Below the pieces are notes generated by a model that was given only the letters and a program-made list of their open reading frames with translations, ran no database searches and was not told the DNA's origin. The translations under genes were made by a program, and so were the position numbers. A stretch of 64,000 nt of DNA from Bin55 sp965205545 (GTDB lineage: Bacteria > Pseudomonadota > Gammaproteobacteria > Pseudomonadales > Azotimanducaceae), in contig OZ242170.1 of the NCBI GenBank assembly GCA_965205545.1, forward strand, positions 2,852,001-2,916,000. The letters run 5' to 3'. Shown here piece by piece: positions 52,586-61,430 of this stretch. Within the stretch, counting starts at the first letter, position 1. The number at the start of each line of letters is the position of its first letter.

Positions 52586-54430
52586 CTAAGATCCAACAAC
52601 TCCACCATCTTTCTTTTCTAGCACAACAGTGCAATCCCGGGGTACTGAAGTTGTTTCTCCCAATGCGGGAAACATTTTGCCTTCCTCGCCGGGTGGAAAG
52701 TTAGTAGCTCCGGGATGTTGAATATTCACGAACATTGAACGTTGGTCGGGGGTTACGGCTAACCCAGTAATCTCGCAACCGTTTACGCCAGTGAACAATC
52801 TTCGGATTTCTCCTGTGTTCGTGTCCGCAACCAACAGTTGATTATTGATGGACGTTTCTGAGTCAGATTGATTTCCATCAGTTTCTATAAATAAGCGCCC
52901 GTCTGTATCTGCCCACAGGCCGTCAGGACTGTCGAAGAGCTCTTCGGTGTTTTGAGTTTCCTCTGCCATTAAGAATATGTCCCACGTGAAGTCCAAACCG
53001 GTGTGGCGATCGGAGTCTGTCCACCGAATGATGTGTCCATGCGTGTTTGGAGCCATGGGGTTGGCTGCATTGGGTACGGTTCTACGGGAATTGTTGGTTA
53101 GCGTGCAGTAGGCTTCGCCATTTGGACCTATGGTGATCCATTCTGGGCGGTCCATTGGTGTGGCACCCACAATTTTCGCTGCGATCCGAACATATGTGAC
53201 AATTTCGGCATCGTCCCTGAAACGCTCTGCGAGTGCAGGGTTGTCCAATGAGAGGGGAATCCATTCGCCGGTTTGATCCTCATTGAATCTCGCGGCATAG
53301 AGTTGTCCGTGAGCTAGGGGAGACTTCCCTTCTCGCAATAGCTTCTTGTAACTATCGGAACTGACGAACTTGTAAATGTGCTCATGACCTGAGTCATCGC
53401 CCAAGTAGACGACTACTCGGTCGTCTTTGCCGACGGCGACTGTCGCGCCCTCGTGTCCAAAACGACCCAGTGCGGTGTGCTTGACTGGAACTTGATTGGC
53501 ATCGTGTGGATCGATTTCCACGATCCAACCGAATCGGTGGCTCTCGTTGGCATAGTCTTCAGATTGAAGGTTGAATCTTGGATCGAAGTTGTGCCAGCCG
53601 TAGAAGGAGCGACCGAAAAGACTGTAGCGCTGTTGCTCAATCGTTGGACTAAAACCGGACCTAGTTGTACCGAAATAAAACGCCCAATTCTCTTCGCAAG
53701 TGAGATACGTTCCCCAAGGTGTATGCCCGAAGGCGCAGTTGTTTAGTGTGCCTTTGGGAACATCCTCGCTGCGATTTGCGAGCAAGGCGTGATTTGCTGC
53801 AGGACCAGAAAACGTCACCGGTGTATTGACATGCACCCTTCGGACATTGTCTCCACCGACACTCTTCCATTTGCCGTCAACTCTCTCGATATTCAGAATG
53901 GAAACCCCATGTGCATGTTGCGAAACGCGAACTTCTTCTAGGCTCTGTGGCAACGGCTTGCCGAGGATTGTGGCAGTGGATCCAAATTCGTGATTTATGG
54001 CTAGGACTCCCTTGCTATTCGGACTATCAGGACTTGGGAAGAACCACATGCCGTCGTGCCCGGTGCCGATCTGGGCTGCTTGGTCTTCGGAATTCGGAGG
54101 CCACCTGAATTTGGGTCCAGTAGGATCAATAGGGTCGCCCCATGGCAGAATGAGATCGAATTCGTAGTCTCGCGATACTAATGGCCAACTTCGACCGTTT
54201 TGTGTTGCTGCTTCGCTCAGAGTGACGGGATCAAACTGCATGAGATTGGTATCGGTCCCGAGCTTTGCTGAAGAGCCACCAGTTCGCTTGCTAGTTCCCG
54301 TAATACTTGCACAACCAAACAAACTCAACAACGCGGCGCTGGCCGATCCGGCTAACACCGTTCGACGGGAAACAGCTCTTGCGACGACTTGATCGAAGTG
54401 TGGTGAGATATGAGAATCACTTTTCGGCAT
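52586..54430 (-). CDS. phoX: PhoX-type alkaline phosphatase (DUF839), Tat-exported
   Basis: 614-residue DUF839/PhoX protein. The N-terminus has a twin-arginine signal SRRTVLAG followed by a hydrophobic stretch and GC (possible lipobox, LFGCAS). Family marks include GVLAINHEFGS, GTYLTCEENW, GRFGHEGATVAVG, VYLGDDSGHEHIYKF, and GLWADTDGRLFIETDG. PhoX is a calcium/iron-dependent monoesterase used by marine bacteria to release phosphate. It lies directly behind the glycosyltransferase and PlcP genes on the same strand, forming a phosphate-stress cluster. Good ribosome-binding site (AAAAGGAGA). Confidence 0.92.
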   Translation of the reverse strand: MPKSDSHISPHFDQVVARAVSRRTVLAGSASAALLSLFGCASITGTSKRTGGSSAKLGTDTNLMQFDPVTLSEAATQNGRSWPLVSRDYEFDLILPWGDPIDPTGPKFRWPPNSEDQAAQIGTGHDGMWFFPSPDSPNSKGVLAINHEFGSTATILGKPLPQSLEEVRVSQHAHGVSILNIERVDGKWKSVGGDNVRRVHVNTPVTFSGPAANHALLANRSEDVPKGTLNNCAFGHTPWGTYLTCEENWAFYFGTTRSGFSPTIEQQRYSLFGRSFYGWHNFDPRFNLQSEDYANESHRFGWIVEIDPHDANQVPVKHTALGRFGHEGATVAVGKDDRVVVYLGDDSGHEHIYKFVSSDSYKKLLREGKSPLAHGQLYAARFNEDQTGEWIPLSLDNPALAERFRDDAEIVTYVRIAAKIVGATPMDRPEWITIGPNGEAYCTLTNNSRRTVPNAANPMAPNTHGHIIRWTDSDRHTGLDFTWDIFLMAEETQNTEELFDSPDGLWADTDGRLFIETDGNQSDSETSINNQLLVADTNTGEIRRLFTGVNGCEITGLAVTPDQRSMFVNIQHPGATNFPPGEEGKMFPALGETTSVPRDCTVVLEKKDGGVVGS

Positions 54431-54493
54431 CTTCGTCTCCTTTTGAGGGCCTATTGTCGGCGCAGAGAAGTAATTGGCTTTGCACTCATATGA

Positions 54494-55507
54494 TTACTGT
54501 ACCCCATTATGAGAAACATCGTGCACTTGCATGAATCGCTCCGCTACACGTTCCCATGAAAAGTGCATTGCCTCGTTTCGCACTGTGGCACGATCTAGCT
54601 TCAAGGCGTGCTTGACCGCGAGTTGTAGATCTTCGTCGATAATGCCTGAAACGCCATTTTGGACCACATCTAGTGGTCCGGTAGTGGGAAAGCTTGCGAC
54701 TGGGGTCCCGCATGCCATGGCCTCAATCAACACCAGTCCAAACGTGTCTGTCCTTGATGGAAACACGAGGCAGTCGGCTTGTGCATATTCCCTTACAAGC
54801 TCCTCTCCCTGACGGTAGCCCCTAAATTGAATTTGGGAGTACTCGTTCTCGAGCCTGTTTCGGTCAGGTCCATCGCCTACGACAATTTTTTCGCTGTCGA
54901 TATCCATGTCCAAAAACGCTTCGATGTTCTTCTCCCTGCTTACTCTGCCAACATAAAGTAGTACGGGTTTGTCACGGGTTACATGCGTTTTCGGTCGAAA
55001 CAGGTTGGTATCGACGCCGCCTCCAACAACATGCAGGTGTACGAGACCGCGTTGTCGCAGTTCTCGTTGTTGTCCGGGGGTCTGAACGATTGTGGCATTG
55101 GCAGGAGAGTGGAACCAACGAAGATAACGATAGCCCCACGATTGGGGTGCGCCAAACAGAATGTTCACATACTCTGGGAATTTCGTGTGAATTGCCGTTG
55201 TAAATGGAATCGCCCTTTTCTTGCAAAACGCGCGAGCTGCCAGTCCAAGCGGCCCTTCGGTTACGATGTGAACCCACTGCACAGAATCGGCCTCGACGTA
55301 CTTATTAAGACGCCAAGGGGTCAATGCGAGTTGGATTTCGGGATACTTTGGGGCTGGAACTCTTGGAAACAGCCCCGGGTGAATGACCTCAGTATCAACA
55401 TCCCTGCGATGCAACGCTTCCAGCAGTGCGGAAACAAGTACGACAACCCCGTTTACCTGAGGGTGCCATGCATCGGTTACAAATAGGATCTTGTTCTTGA
55501 CGTCCAA
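54494..55507 (-). CDS. GT-B glycosyltransferase, Agt-like (glycolipid synthesis)
   Basis: 337-residue GT4-type glycosyltransferase. N-terminal FVTDAWHPQVNGVVVL is the acceptor-loop signature; GVDTNLFRP, LYVGRVSREKNIEAFLDM and LVLIEAMACGTPVASF give the nucleotide-sugar site with its Glu. Start TTG at 55507, 15 bases after the plcP stop. Next to PlcP it matches Agt, which puts a sugar on the diacylglycerol that PlcP releases from phospholipids during phosphate starvation. The pairing is inference from context; sugar specificity is unknown. Confidence 0.85.
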   Translation of the reverse strand: MDVKNKILFVTDAWHPQVNGVVVLVSALLEALHRRDVDTEVIHPGLFPRVPAPKYPEIQLALTPWRLNKYVEADSVQWVHIVTEGPLGLAARAFCKKRAIPFTTAIHTKFPEYVNILFGAPQSWGYRYLRWFHSPANATIVQTPGQQRELRQRGLVHLHVVGGGVDTNLFRPKTHVTRDKPVLLYVGRVSREKNIEAFLDMDIDSEKIVVGDGPDRNRLENEYSQIQFRGYRQGEELVREYAQADCLVFPSRTDTFGLVLIEAMACGTPVASFPTTGPLDVVQNGVSGIIDEDLQLAVKHALKLDRATVRNEAMHFSWERVAERFMQVHDVSHNGVQ

Positions 55508-55522
55508 GATCGGGTGACAAGC

Positions 55523-56380
55523 TTACCTATAGGTACGGTCGTTCGAAGCTGCGGCGGCCCGTCGGGCTCTACTGAAAGATCGTAATTTACGAACGCGAAT
55601 CTTTGTTATGTTGGATTGGGGTGGTATGTCCTTGTAGACGGTGATTTTTCCAGTCTGGTCCTCCAACAAGGCTGTACAGCTCTCAACCCAATCTCCGCAG
55701 TTGTAGTACTCGACGTCGTCGAACGCTCGATGCTCTGCATGGTGAATGTGTCCGCAGACCACACCGTCGTACTTCTGGCGTTGGCATTCCTTGACAACCG
55801 CGGTCTCAAAGTTGCTGAGGTAGTTGACTGCCGATTTGACCTTGCCCTTTACCCAGGCTGAAAGGGACCAATGATCGTAGCCGAAGCGTTCTCGCCACCA
55901 GTTGAGCCAATTGTTTAGACCCAATAAGATCGAATAGCCAATGTCCCCGAGTACTGCCACCCACTTGTGATACCGTGTGACCACATCGAACTGATCGCCG
56001 TGAATGACTAGGAGCTTTCGTCCGTCCGCCGTTTCATGTGTGGCAGTATCAACCAACCGAAGCGCGCCAAACTCGGCATTCGAGTACTTGCGTAGGAATT
56101 CGTCGTGATTGCCAGTTACGTAAGTGACGCTGGTATTAAGTTTGGCGTGTCGGAGTATTTCTCGAACCACCTCCATGTGGGATTCTGGCCAATAGAAGTT
56201 CGATTTGATTTGCCACCCATCTATGATGTCTCCAACCAAGTAGAGCTCATCACAGGTGTGTCGCTGGAGAAAGCCCAACAAGCGGTCAGCTTGGCAGCCC
56301 TTCGTACCCAGATGTACATCCGAAATGAAGATCGTTCGATAGTGTCGAACGTCGATGTTCGGACCGTTGTCTGTCGGCAT
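55523..56380 (-). CDS. plcP: PlcP-like metallophosphoesterase (LpxH superfamily)
   Basis: From the ATG at 56380 the protein has 285 residues. Metal ligands: D21 and H23 (ISDVHLG), D51 (LVGDIIDGW), N91 and H92 (TGNHDE), then HGDQFD and GHIHHAE. Its motif set (SDVHLGTKGCQA, GDIIDGW, GNHDEFLR) is that of PlcP, a phospholipase C for membrane phospholipids, more than of LpxH. The frame is open to a TTG at 56416, but that lies in an inverted repeat. The Agt-like and PhoX genes follow, supporting a lipid-remodelling role. Confidence 0.85.
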   Translation of the reverse strand: MPTDNGPNIDVRHYRTIFISDVHLGTKGCQADRLLGFLQRHTCDELYLVGDIIDGWQIKSNFYWPESHMEVVREILRHAKLNTSVTYVTGNHDEFLRKYSNAEFGALRLVDTATHETADGRKLLVIHGDQFDVVTRYHKWVAVLGDIGYSILLGLNNWLNWWRERFGYDHWSLSAWVKGKVKSAVNYLSNFETAVVKECQRQKYDGVVCGHIHHAEHRAFDDVEYYNCGDWVESCTALLEDQTGKITVYKDIPPQSNITKIRVRKLRSFSRARRAAAASNDRTYR

Positions 56381-56393
56381 AGTCAGTGAATCG

Positions 56394-56428
56394 AATTCTC
56401 CGACATCGTTGACCAAAGTCGGAGAATT
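56394..56428. promoter_or_regulatory. 11-bp inverted repeat before plcP
   Basis: AATTCTCCGAC (56394-56404) and GTCGGAGAATT (56418-56428) are perfect arms around a 13-base centre, ending 14 bases from the plcP ATG. Read on the minus strand the downstream arm holds GGAG, the only Shine-Dalgarno-like motif near the start, so a hairpin could hide it. A -10-like TACAAT (minus, 56426-56431) overlaps the upstream arm, so it may instead be an operator. Confidence 0.6.
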
Positions 56429-56467
56429 GTAACAGCAGTTCCCTACAGAATCGTCATTTGCACACGA

Positions 56468-56488
56468 GCTGCTCGAACGCTGCTCGAA
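56468..56488. promoter_or_regulatory. Tandem 10-bp direct repeat, 11-bp period, upstream of plcP
   Basis: GCTGCTCGAA occurs at 56468-56477 and again at 56479-56488, one base apart, giving an 11-bp period. Eleven-base spacing of direct repeats is that of PhoB-type (OmpR family) binding sites, but the sequence does not match the E. coli Pho box CTGTCAT. The site is about 90 bases upstream of the plcP ATG. Candidate activator site. Confidence 0.4.
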
Positions 56489-56564
56489 TCCATAGTAGTG
56501 GACGTATGTTCACGCACTTGACGAGCTCTTCTGCATTGAAGCTAAACATACAAAGGGAGCTTTC

Positions 56565-58217
56565 TCAAATGCTGCGTAGCACTCTCCCGCCAGTTTCGCC
56601 CGAAAGTTCATCGTTTTCCAGCACAACCGTCCCATTGCACATTGTCATGTGGTAACCGCTTGCCTTCTGAATGAAACGAGGCGCTCCGAACGGAAAATCG
56701 TGGACGATACGCGGCATTCGTTCTTCAAGTTTGTCTATGTCGAACACATTCACGTCTGCGCGTTTGCCGACTTTCAATGTTCCTCGGTCCGAAAGTCCAA
56801 GCACCTCTGAAGGCACTTTGGAAATGCGTCGTATAGCTTCTCCTAGAGAGTACACGCCGGTGTCTCGATGCCAATGGGACAATATGAAGGTTGACCATCC
56901 AGAGTCAATCATTTGGCTGACGTGCGCTCCCGCATCACCCAATCCGGGCATTGCCCAGTCCGTGGAAATGAGTTCTTGTAGTGATTCCAAATTGACATTG
57001 AACCCTCTCATGTGGAAAAGGGCTTTGCCATCAGATTCATCGGTTAGACGCAACCAAGTTTCTACAGGATGCTCCTGGGCTTGCTCAGCCATGTGATAGA
57101 GGCTCTCGTCCAAGCGATGCGTGTAGCGTGGTCTTGGTCCAGATCCCATGTAAAACCATCGCTTCATTCCCTCTTTCAGTTGATCTCCCTGTTCCTTCAC
57201 TTCGTCGACGAGTCGCTGGCGTGTGGCGGGATTTCTGATCGCTGCCACTCTTCCGTCGAGGTCCAGCTTTCGTAATTCATTCCACGACTTGGTTCGGAAG
57301 AAATTGTTTGTCGACAATCCGCCAACTCCTCCACCAGAACGTGGAACGGTGACTGAAGTAACGCTTAGTCCCTCACCGCGCATGGCATTGACTCGTGCAT
57401 CCAGTCGTTGAGTACCGATCTCCGCAGCGCTGCTAAACAGAGCTCCGCGAGCGCTGCGCGCTTCGTCGCGGATCAAATCCATTTCAGCATCGAAGTCGCG
57501 GAAATCTGAAACGGTTTGCATTAGTCCTCCAAACTTGCCTACTTCCGCGGCGACTGCACGAAGTTCGTCGCGTTCTGCAAAAGTGCCGGGTATTGACCGT
57601 CCATCCGGTAGACGATGTCCTGGCAATCGGTTAGTGGAAAATCCTAGTGCACCTTCCTTTACGGACCGCCCGGCGATGCGGGCGATTTCTCGAACTTCCT
57701 CGTCGGTGGCTGGTTCTTCAACGGCGCGTTCGCCCATGACGTTGAATCGAATTGCACAGTGACCCACCAAGCCACAAATGTTGATCGACGGACCCAGTTG
57801 CTCCAACGCGTCAAGATATTCGCCGTATGTCTCCCAATTCCATGGCAATCCATGGAGGATCGCTTGCTTGGGAATGTCTTCAACGGTTTCCATCATTCCA
57901 GCGAGGAATTCCCTGTCTGCAGCTTTACACGGAGCAAAAGTAACTCCACAATTGCCGAATAGCGCGGTAGTGACTCCATGCCAACTAATCGACGTCACCT
58001 GAGGATCCCAACCCACCTGGGCATCAAGGTGGGTATGCAGGTCAATGAATCCCGGTGACACGCAAAGACCTTCTGCGTCAATCTCGCGCTTTGCCTTGCC
58101 TTCCACTTTTCCGATGGCATCTATGGTGTCTCCAGTTATCCCTACATCGGCCGTGTAGCCTTCTCCACCATTGCCGTCGAACACGGTTCCACCTCGAATT
58201 ACGATGTCGTGACTCAT
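56565..58217 (-). CDS. N-acyl-D-amino-acid deacylase/D-aminoacylase (amidohydrolase)
   Basis: 550-residue metal-dependent amidohydrolase. Metal-site motifs: FIDLHTHLDAQ near the N-terminus, GNCGVTFAPC, and GDAGAHVSQM with the Asp near the C-terminus; the N-terminal VIRGGTVFDGNGG strand opens the family fold. This is the D-aminoacylase/AglA group that cleaves N-acyl-D-amino acids or related cyclic or acyl amides. It starts at ATG 58217, divergent from the PTPS-like gene 116 bases away. Confidence 0.9.
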   Translation of the reverse strand: MSHDIVIRGGTVFDGNGGEGYTADVGITGDTIDAIGKVEGKAKREIDAEGLCVSPGFIDLHTHLDAQVGWDPQVTSISWHGVTTALFGNCGVTFAPCKAADREFLAGMMETVEDIPKQAILHGLPWNWETYGEYLDALEQLGPSINICGLVGHCAIRFNVMGERAVEEPATDEEVREIARIAGRSVKEGALGFSTNRLPGHRLPDGRSIPGTFAERDELRAVAAEVGKFGGLMQTVSDFRDFDAEMDLIRDEARSARGALFSSAAEIGTQRLDARVNAMRGEGLSVTSVTVPRSGGGVGGLSTNNFFRTKSWNELRKLDLDGRVAAIRNPATRQRLVDEVKEQGDQLKEGMKRWFYMGSGPRPRYTHRLDESLYHMAEQAQEHPVETWLRLTDESDGKALFHMRGFNVNLESLQELISTDWAMPGLGDAGAHVSQMIDSGWSTFILSHWHRDTGVYSLGEAIRRISKVPSEVLGLSDRGTLKVGKRADVNVFDIDKLEERMPRIVHDFPFGAPRFIQKASGYHMTMCNGTVVLENDELSGETGGRVLRSI

Positions 58218-58332
58218 GAATTGCTACCCCTATCCAAGACTAGCCTTATTTTGGACAAATGCTGCGAAATTGCAATTCTGACTCGCCGGTGCCCCATGAC
58301 TTCAAAGCATTGGGTTTGCTAGCATTTGCGCC

Positions 58333-58866
58333 ATGAACGGTGGATCAGCAGATTGTGGGAGTACCAGCATCACTGGTGCGGACACAGTTGTGAGCATAGA
58401 TGTTCACAAAGAGTCATTGCACTTTTCCTGCGCACATTTCACGATCTTCTCTCAAACCGAGCGAGAGAATCTTCACGGGCACAACTACTTTGTCCGTGCA
58501 AGTGCAACCGGGTTGATTGGCGATGACGGATTGTGCTTCGACTATACCGAGCTGAAAGATGCCTTGGCGTCGTTGTGCGACCAATTGGATGAAACCACAT
58601 TGCTCCCAGTGGATTCACCCTATCTAGAGTTCGAGAAAAGCGATCAATATGTCACCGTTCTTTTTGGCGACGAGAGGTTGGTCTTTCTCAAGCGAGACAT
58701 CCTTCTGTTGCCGCTGCGAAACATAACGGTGGAAGAACTCGCACGCTGGTTTCTGGAAAGACTCCATGAAACGGAATTGCTAAAGAGAAATCCAATACAC
58801 AGATTGGAGCTAACACTTACCTCCGGTCCGAGCCAATCGGCGAGCATTTCGTGGAATAAGCCATGA
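58333..58866 (+). CDS. PTPS/QueD-family protein with altered active site
   Basis: 177-residue 6-pyruvoyl-tetrahydropterin synthase/QueD homologue. The zinc ligands H35, H48 and H50 are in place (CAHF; NLHGHNYFVR). The catalytic Cys four residues before HGH in QueD is absent; E46 two before it resembles PTPS-III (E-x-HGH-like). The Asp-His pair is D86-E87 (LDETTLLP), so the usual His is a Glu. A segment with GDERLVFLKRDILLLPL differs from E. coli QueD. It overlaps an SDR gene by 4 bases and a VUT transporter follows. Likely a pterin or deazapterin enzyme of non-standard activity. Confidence 0.85.
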   Translation: MNGGSADCGSTSITGADTVVSIDVHKESLHFSCAHFTIFSQTERENLHGHNYFVRASATGLIGDDGLCFDYTELKDALASLCDQLDETTLLPVDSPYLEFEKSDQYVTVLFGDERLVFLKRDILLLPLRNITVEELARWFLERLHETELLKRNPIHRLELTLTSGPSQSASISWNKP

Positions 58867-59564
58867 GTATCGCCATCGTCTCCGGTGCAAGCGCCGGTAT
58901 AGGATTGGCCACCGCGCGTTTGTTTCTGGATCACGAGGCCAAGGTGGTAAACCTTTCGAGGCGGCCGTGCCCCGAATCCGATGTGTTGAACATTAGGCTT
59001 GACCTCGGTGTAACCGATTTCGAAGCCGAGATTCCGAGTGCTCTTCACAACGCGCTAGCCAATGCGACCGATGAGCCGATGCATTTGATCCACAATGCAT
59101 CCAAGCTGGCAAAGGATATAGCGACCGATACGACAGCCAGTGACCTGCTCGATGTTCTACGAGTCAACGTCATCGCACCCAACGCGCTGAATCGGTGGAT
59201 CATTCCAAGAATGAAGACAGGTTCGAGCATCATCTTCGTAGGATCGACTCTATCTGAGAAGGCTGTAGCAGGTTCTTTTTCGTACGTTACAACCAAACAC
59301 GCACAGATTGGCATGATGCGAGCGCTTTGTCAGGATCTGGTTGGAAGTGGCATTCATACAGCAGCAATTTGTCCAGGATTTACAGATACGGAGATGCTCC
59401 GCACACACCTTCCGCCTGACGTGCTTGCATCCATTGCGCAGCAGAACTCCTTTAGTCGGCTGATACAGCCAAACGAAATTGCAGAAACCATCTACTGGGC
59501 CACGCAGAACAGCGTGATAAATGGAAGTGTCATACATGCCAACTTGGGTCAGATCGAGAGCTAA
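58863..59564 (+). CDS. Short-chain dehydrogenase (sepiapterin/pterin reductase-like context)
   Basis: 233-residue SDR. Cofactor motif SGASAGIGLA at the N-terminus, Asn-rich IHNASKL, catalytic Y-x3-K in FSYVTTKHA, and CPGFTDTEM after it. Similar to sepiapterin reductase-type SDRs in the GASAGIG opening, though this alone is not specific. Its start overlaps the PTPS-like stop (ATGA), so the two are coupled and may form a two-step pterin reduction. The substrate is inferred from context only. Confidence 0.88.
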   Translation: MSIAIVSGASAGIGLATARLFLDHEAKVVNLSRRPCPESDVLNIRLDLGVTDFEAEIPSALHNALANATDEPMHLIHNASKLAKDIATDTTASDLLDVLRVNVIAPNALNRWIIPRMKTGSSIIFVGSTLSEKAVAGSFSYVTTKHAQIGMMRALCQDLVGSGIHTAAICPGFTDTEMLRTHLPPDVLASIAQQNSFSRLIQPNEIAETIYWATQNSVINGSVIHANLGQIES

Positions 59565-59569
59565 CTGTA

Positions 59570-60394
59570 ATGTCAACGCAATCTAAATTCCGCCTGCGCC
59601 GACAAAGGGTGTTTCTAGTGCTTTCGGGGATATTCTTGGGGACGCTCGCAGTACTCAACGTAATAGGCATCAGCCGATTTGTTGATTTGTCCTTCACCAT
59701 GTTTGGCGTCAATGTACCCATGGTCATTGCTGTTGGAGTGTTGCCCTATCCACTTACGTTTCTGTGCACCGATCTGATAAGCGAACTCTACGGCAGGAAA
59801 CGGGCCGCTGACATGGTGTGGGTTGGCTTGCTTGTGAACATTTGGGTGATGTTCTTCCTATGGCTGGGTGGAATATTACCGGGGTTCGAGCAAACCGATA
59901 GCGCAGGCAAGATTGTGTTGGATGCTGCTGAGCGAGAGCCGGTCTTTTTTGAGATTCGACACTTGGCTTTTGGTGCTGTGTTTGCCTCTATGGTCGCCTA
60001 TCTCACAGCGCAGTTTTGCGATGTGCATTTGTTTCACTTTTGGAAGCGACTGACTAAGGGAAAGCACCTTTGGTTGCGCAACAACGGCTCAACCTTAGTT
60101 AGCCAGTTAGTGGACACGACTGCCGTGGTCCTTGTAACCCACTTTTATGCCCATGCCTTACCGATAGAGGAGGCAAATGCTCTATGGCCGCAGTTGTTTG
60201 TATTCATTGCGTCAGGCTATGTGTTCAAAATGATGGTAGCCTTGGTTGACACGGGTCCCGCCTACTTGGCCGTTCGGGTGTTGCGGCCATTTCTGGGATT
60301 GCGCCCAAACGAAGAGATTGATCCAGGAGACTTCGAGACAACGGTTGTCGTTGCACCCGAAGAATCTGCAGAGTCCGGAGCAGCTCGAGATTAA
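59570..60394 (+). CDS. VUT-family (YhhQ-like) queuosine-precursor transporter
   Basis: 274-residue integral membrane protein. The signature FTMFGVNVPMVIAVGVLPYPLTFLCTDLISELYGRKRAA is partly visible here as the conserved T-D-L-I-x-E-L-Y-G motif; six membrane helices follow, with the buried Gln/His residues of the YhhQ/VUT fold. YhhQ takes up preQ0/preQ1. The gene lies 5 bases after the SDR and ends in codons that overlap the LLM gene stop on the other strand (TTAA). Role: import of a deazapurine or pterin precursor. Confidence 0.9.
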   Translation: MSTQSKFRLRRQRVFLVLSGIFLGTLAVLNVIGISRFVDLSFTMFGVNVPMVIAVGVLPYPLTFLCTDLISELYGRKRAADMVWVGLLVNIWVMFFLWLGGILPGFEQTDSAGKIVLDAAEREPVFFEIRHLAFGAVFASMVAYLTAQFCDVHLFHFWKRLTKGKHLWLRNNGSTLVSQLVDTTAVVLVTHFYAHALPIEEANALWPQLFVFIASGYVFKMMVALVDTGPAYLAVRVLRPFLGLRPNEEIDPGDFETTVVVAPEESAESGAARD

Positions 60395-61338
60395 GGGGAC
60401 AAAATCTCTCTGATGCGGACCAAGTGGGCGAGCGATACGCGGATCTCTTCGTGAGTCACGCCGCCAATACCAAGGCGAGTAGCGATAATGTGGGTTATCT
60501 TGAGTTTTTCTCGATAGGTCGCTAGCAAGTCGCAAACCCAATTGGGTGAACCAATGATTGCCCAATCGTCAACGGTTGGTGTGGGCTCGCCTTCGGAGCC
60601 CTGGGCCATGCCGCTACTGAATTCCACAGTCCGGCGTCGGACTTGTCGTACTAGCGCATTGTCCTCAGAAACAAATACCGACCTCATTATTGGCCTTTCA
60701 GTTGGTGGAGGCGCATTGGATTGGTCGCAGGCCACGCGGTGAATTGCATAGTTTTCGTTTAGACGGGACAAGGTCTCTCTTGGAGAAGCGAGGTAAGGGA
60801 GGCCCAGCCTGCCTGCCTGCTTGAGAGCTAGTGGCCCGAACGCCGCAACCCAGACTGGAGGATGAGGCTTTTGCCTTGGAAGGGGTGAAATTGCGGAAGG
60901 GTGCAATTGGTCTTCGTTAGCGATTTTTGCGCCGTGCCAGGCCGCAACCATTTTTTTGTAGCAGTCCTCGAAAAGAGTACGCTTTTTCTTTGGGTCGACT
61001 CCGTACATTGCAAACAGGGCCGGTGCAGTTCCTCGTCCAACGCCAAGCGTCAGTCTACCGTTGCTCAACTGATCAAGCACTGCTGTCTGTTCGGCTGCTT
61101 GAACTGGGTGTCGAACTGGTAGCAAATACGACGTCGTGCCTAACCTGATCGTGAGAGTTCGGGCAGACACAGCCGCCAAGAGTAGTAGGGGCTCGGGAAT
61201 GGACCTGCCTTCCACGAAGTGATGTTCTGGCAAAAAGAAGTACTCATAGCCTAGTTGCTCCGCAAATGCAGCTTGACTGCAAAACATCTCCGCGTCATTG
61301 GTGTCGGAAAGCGACCACGGTGTCAGTCCAAGTTCCAC
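60391..61338 (-). CDS. LLM-class flavin-dependent oxidoreductase
   Basis: 315-residue bacterial luciferase-like TIM-barrel protein. Start GTG at 61338 (MELGLTPWSLS). Marks: LPEHHFVEG, SARTLTIRLGTTSYLLPVRHP, GRLTLGVGRGTAP, PVWVAAFGPLALKQAGRLGLPYL and IIGSPNWVCDLLATY. FMN/F420-type family; no partner flavin reductase adjacent. Substrate unknown. It converges on the VUT gene with stops overlapping by 4 bases. Confidence 0.88.
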   Translation of the reverse strand: MELGLTPWSLSDTNDAEMFCSQAAFAEQLGYEYFFLPEHHFVEGRSIPEPLLLLAAVSARTLTIRLGTTSYLLPVRHPVQAAEQTAVLDQLSNGRLTLGVGRGTAPALFAMYGVDPKKKRTLFEDCYKKMVAAWHGAKIANEDQLHPSAISPLPRQKPHPPVWVAAFGPLALKQAGRLGLPYLASPRETLSRLNENYAIHRVACDQSNAPPPTERPIMRSVFVSEDNALVRQVRRRTVEFSSGMAQGSEGEPTPTVDDWAIIGSPNWVCDLLATYREKLKITHIIATRLGIGGVTHEEIRVSLAHLVRIREILSP

Positions 61339-61430
61339 CTTAGAACGAATCCAATTGCGTTGAATGCGTTAGCGATCGACGTTCGGGCCGAGCAATGGAT
61401 TGCGCAACTACCAAGTTGTATTGGCCCATT

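Noticed and set aside
56381..56416. TTG start of plcP at 56416
   Set aside because: It lies within the inverted repeat and adds residues before a normal-length PlcP; the ATG at 56380 is better.
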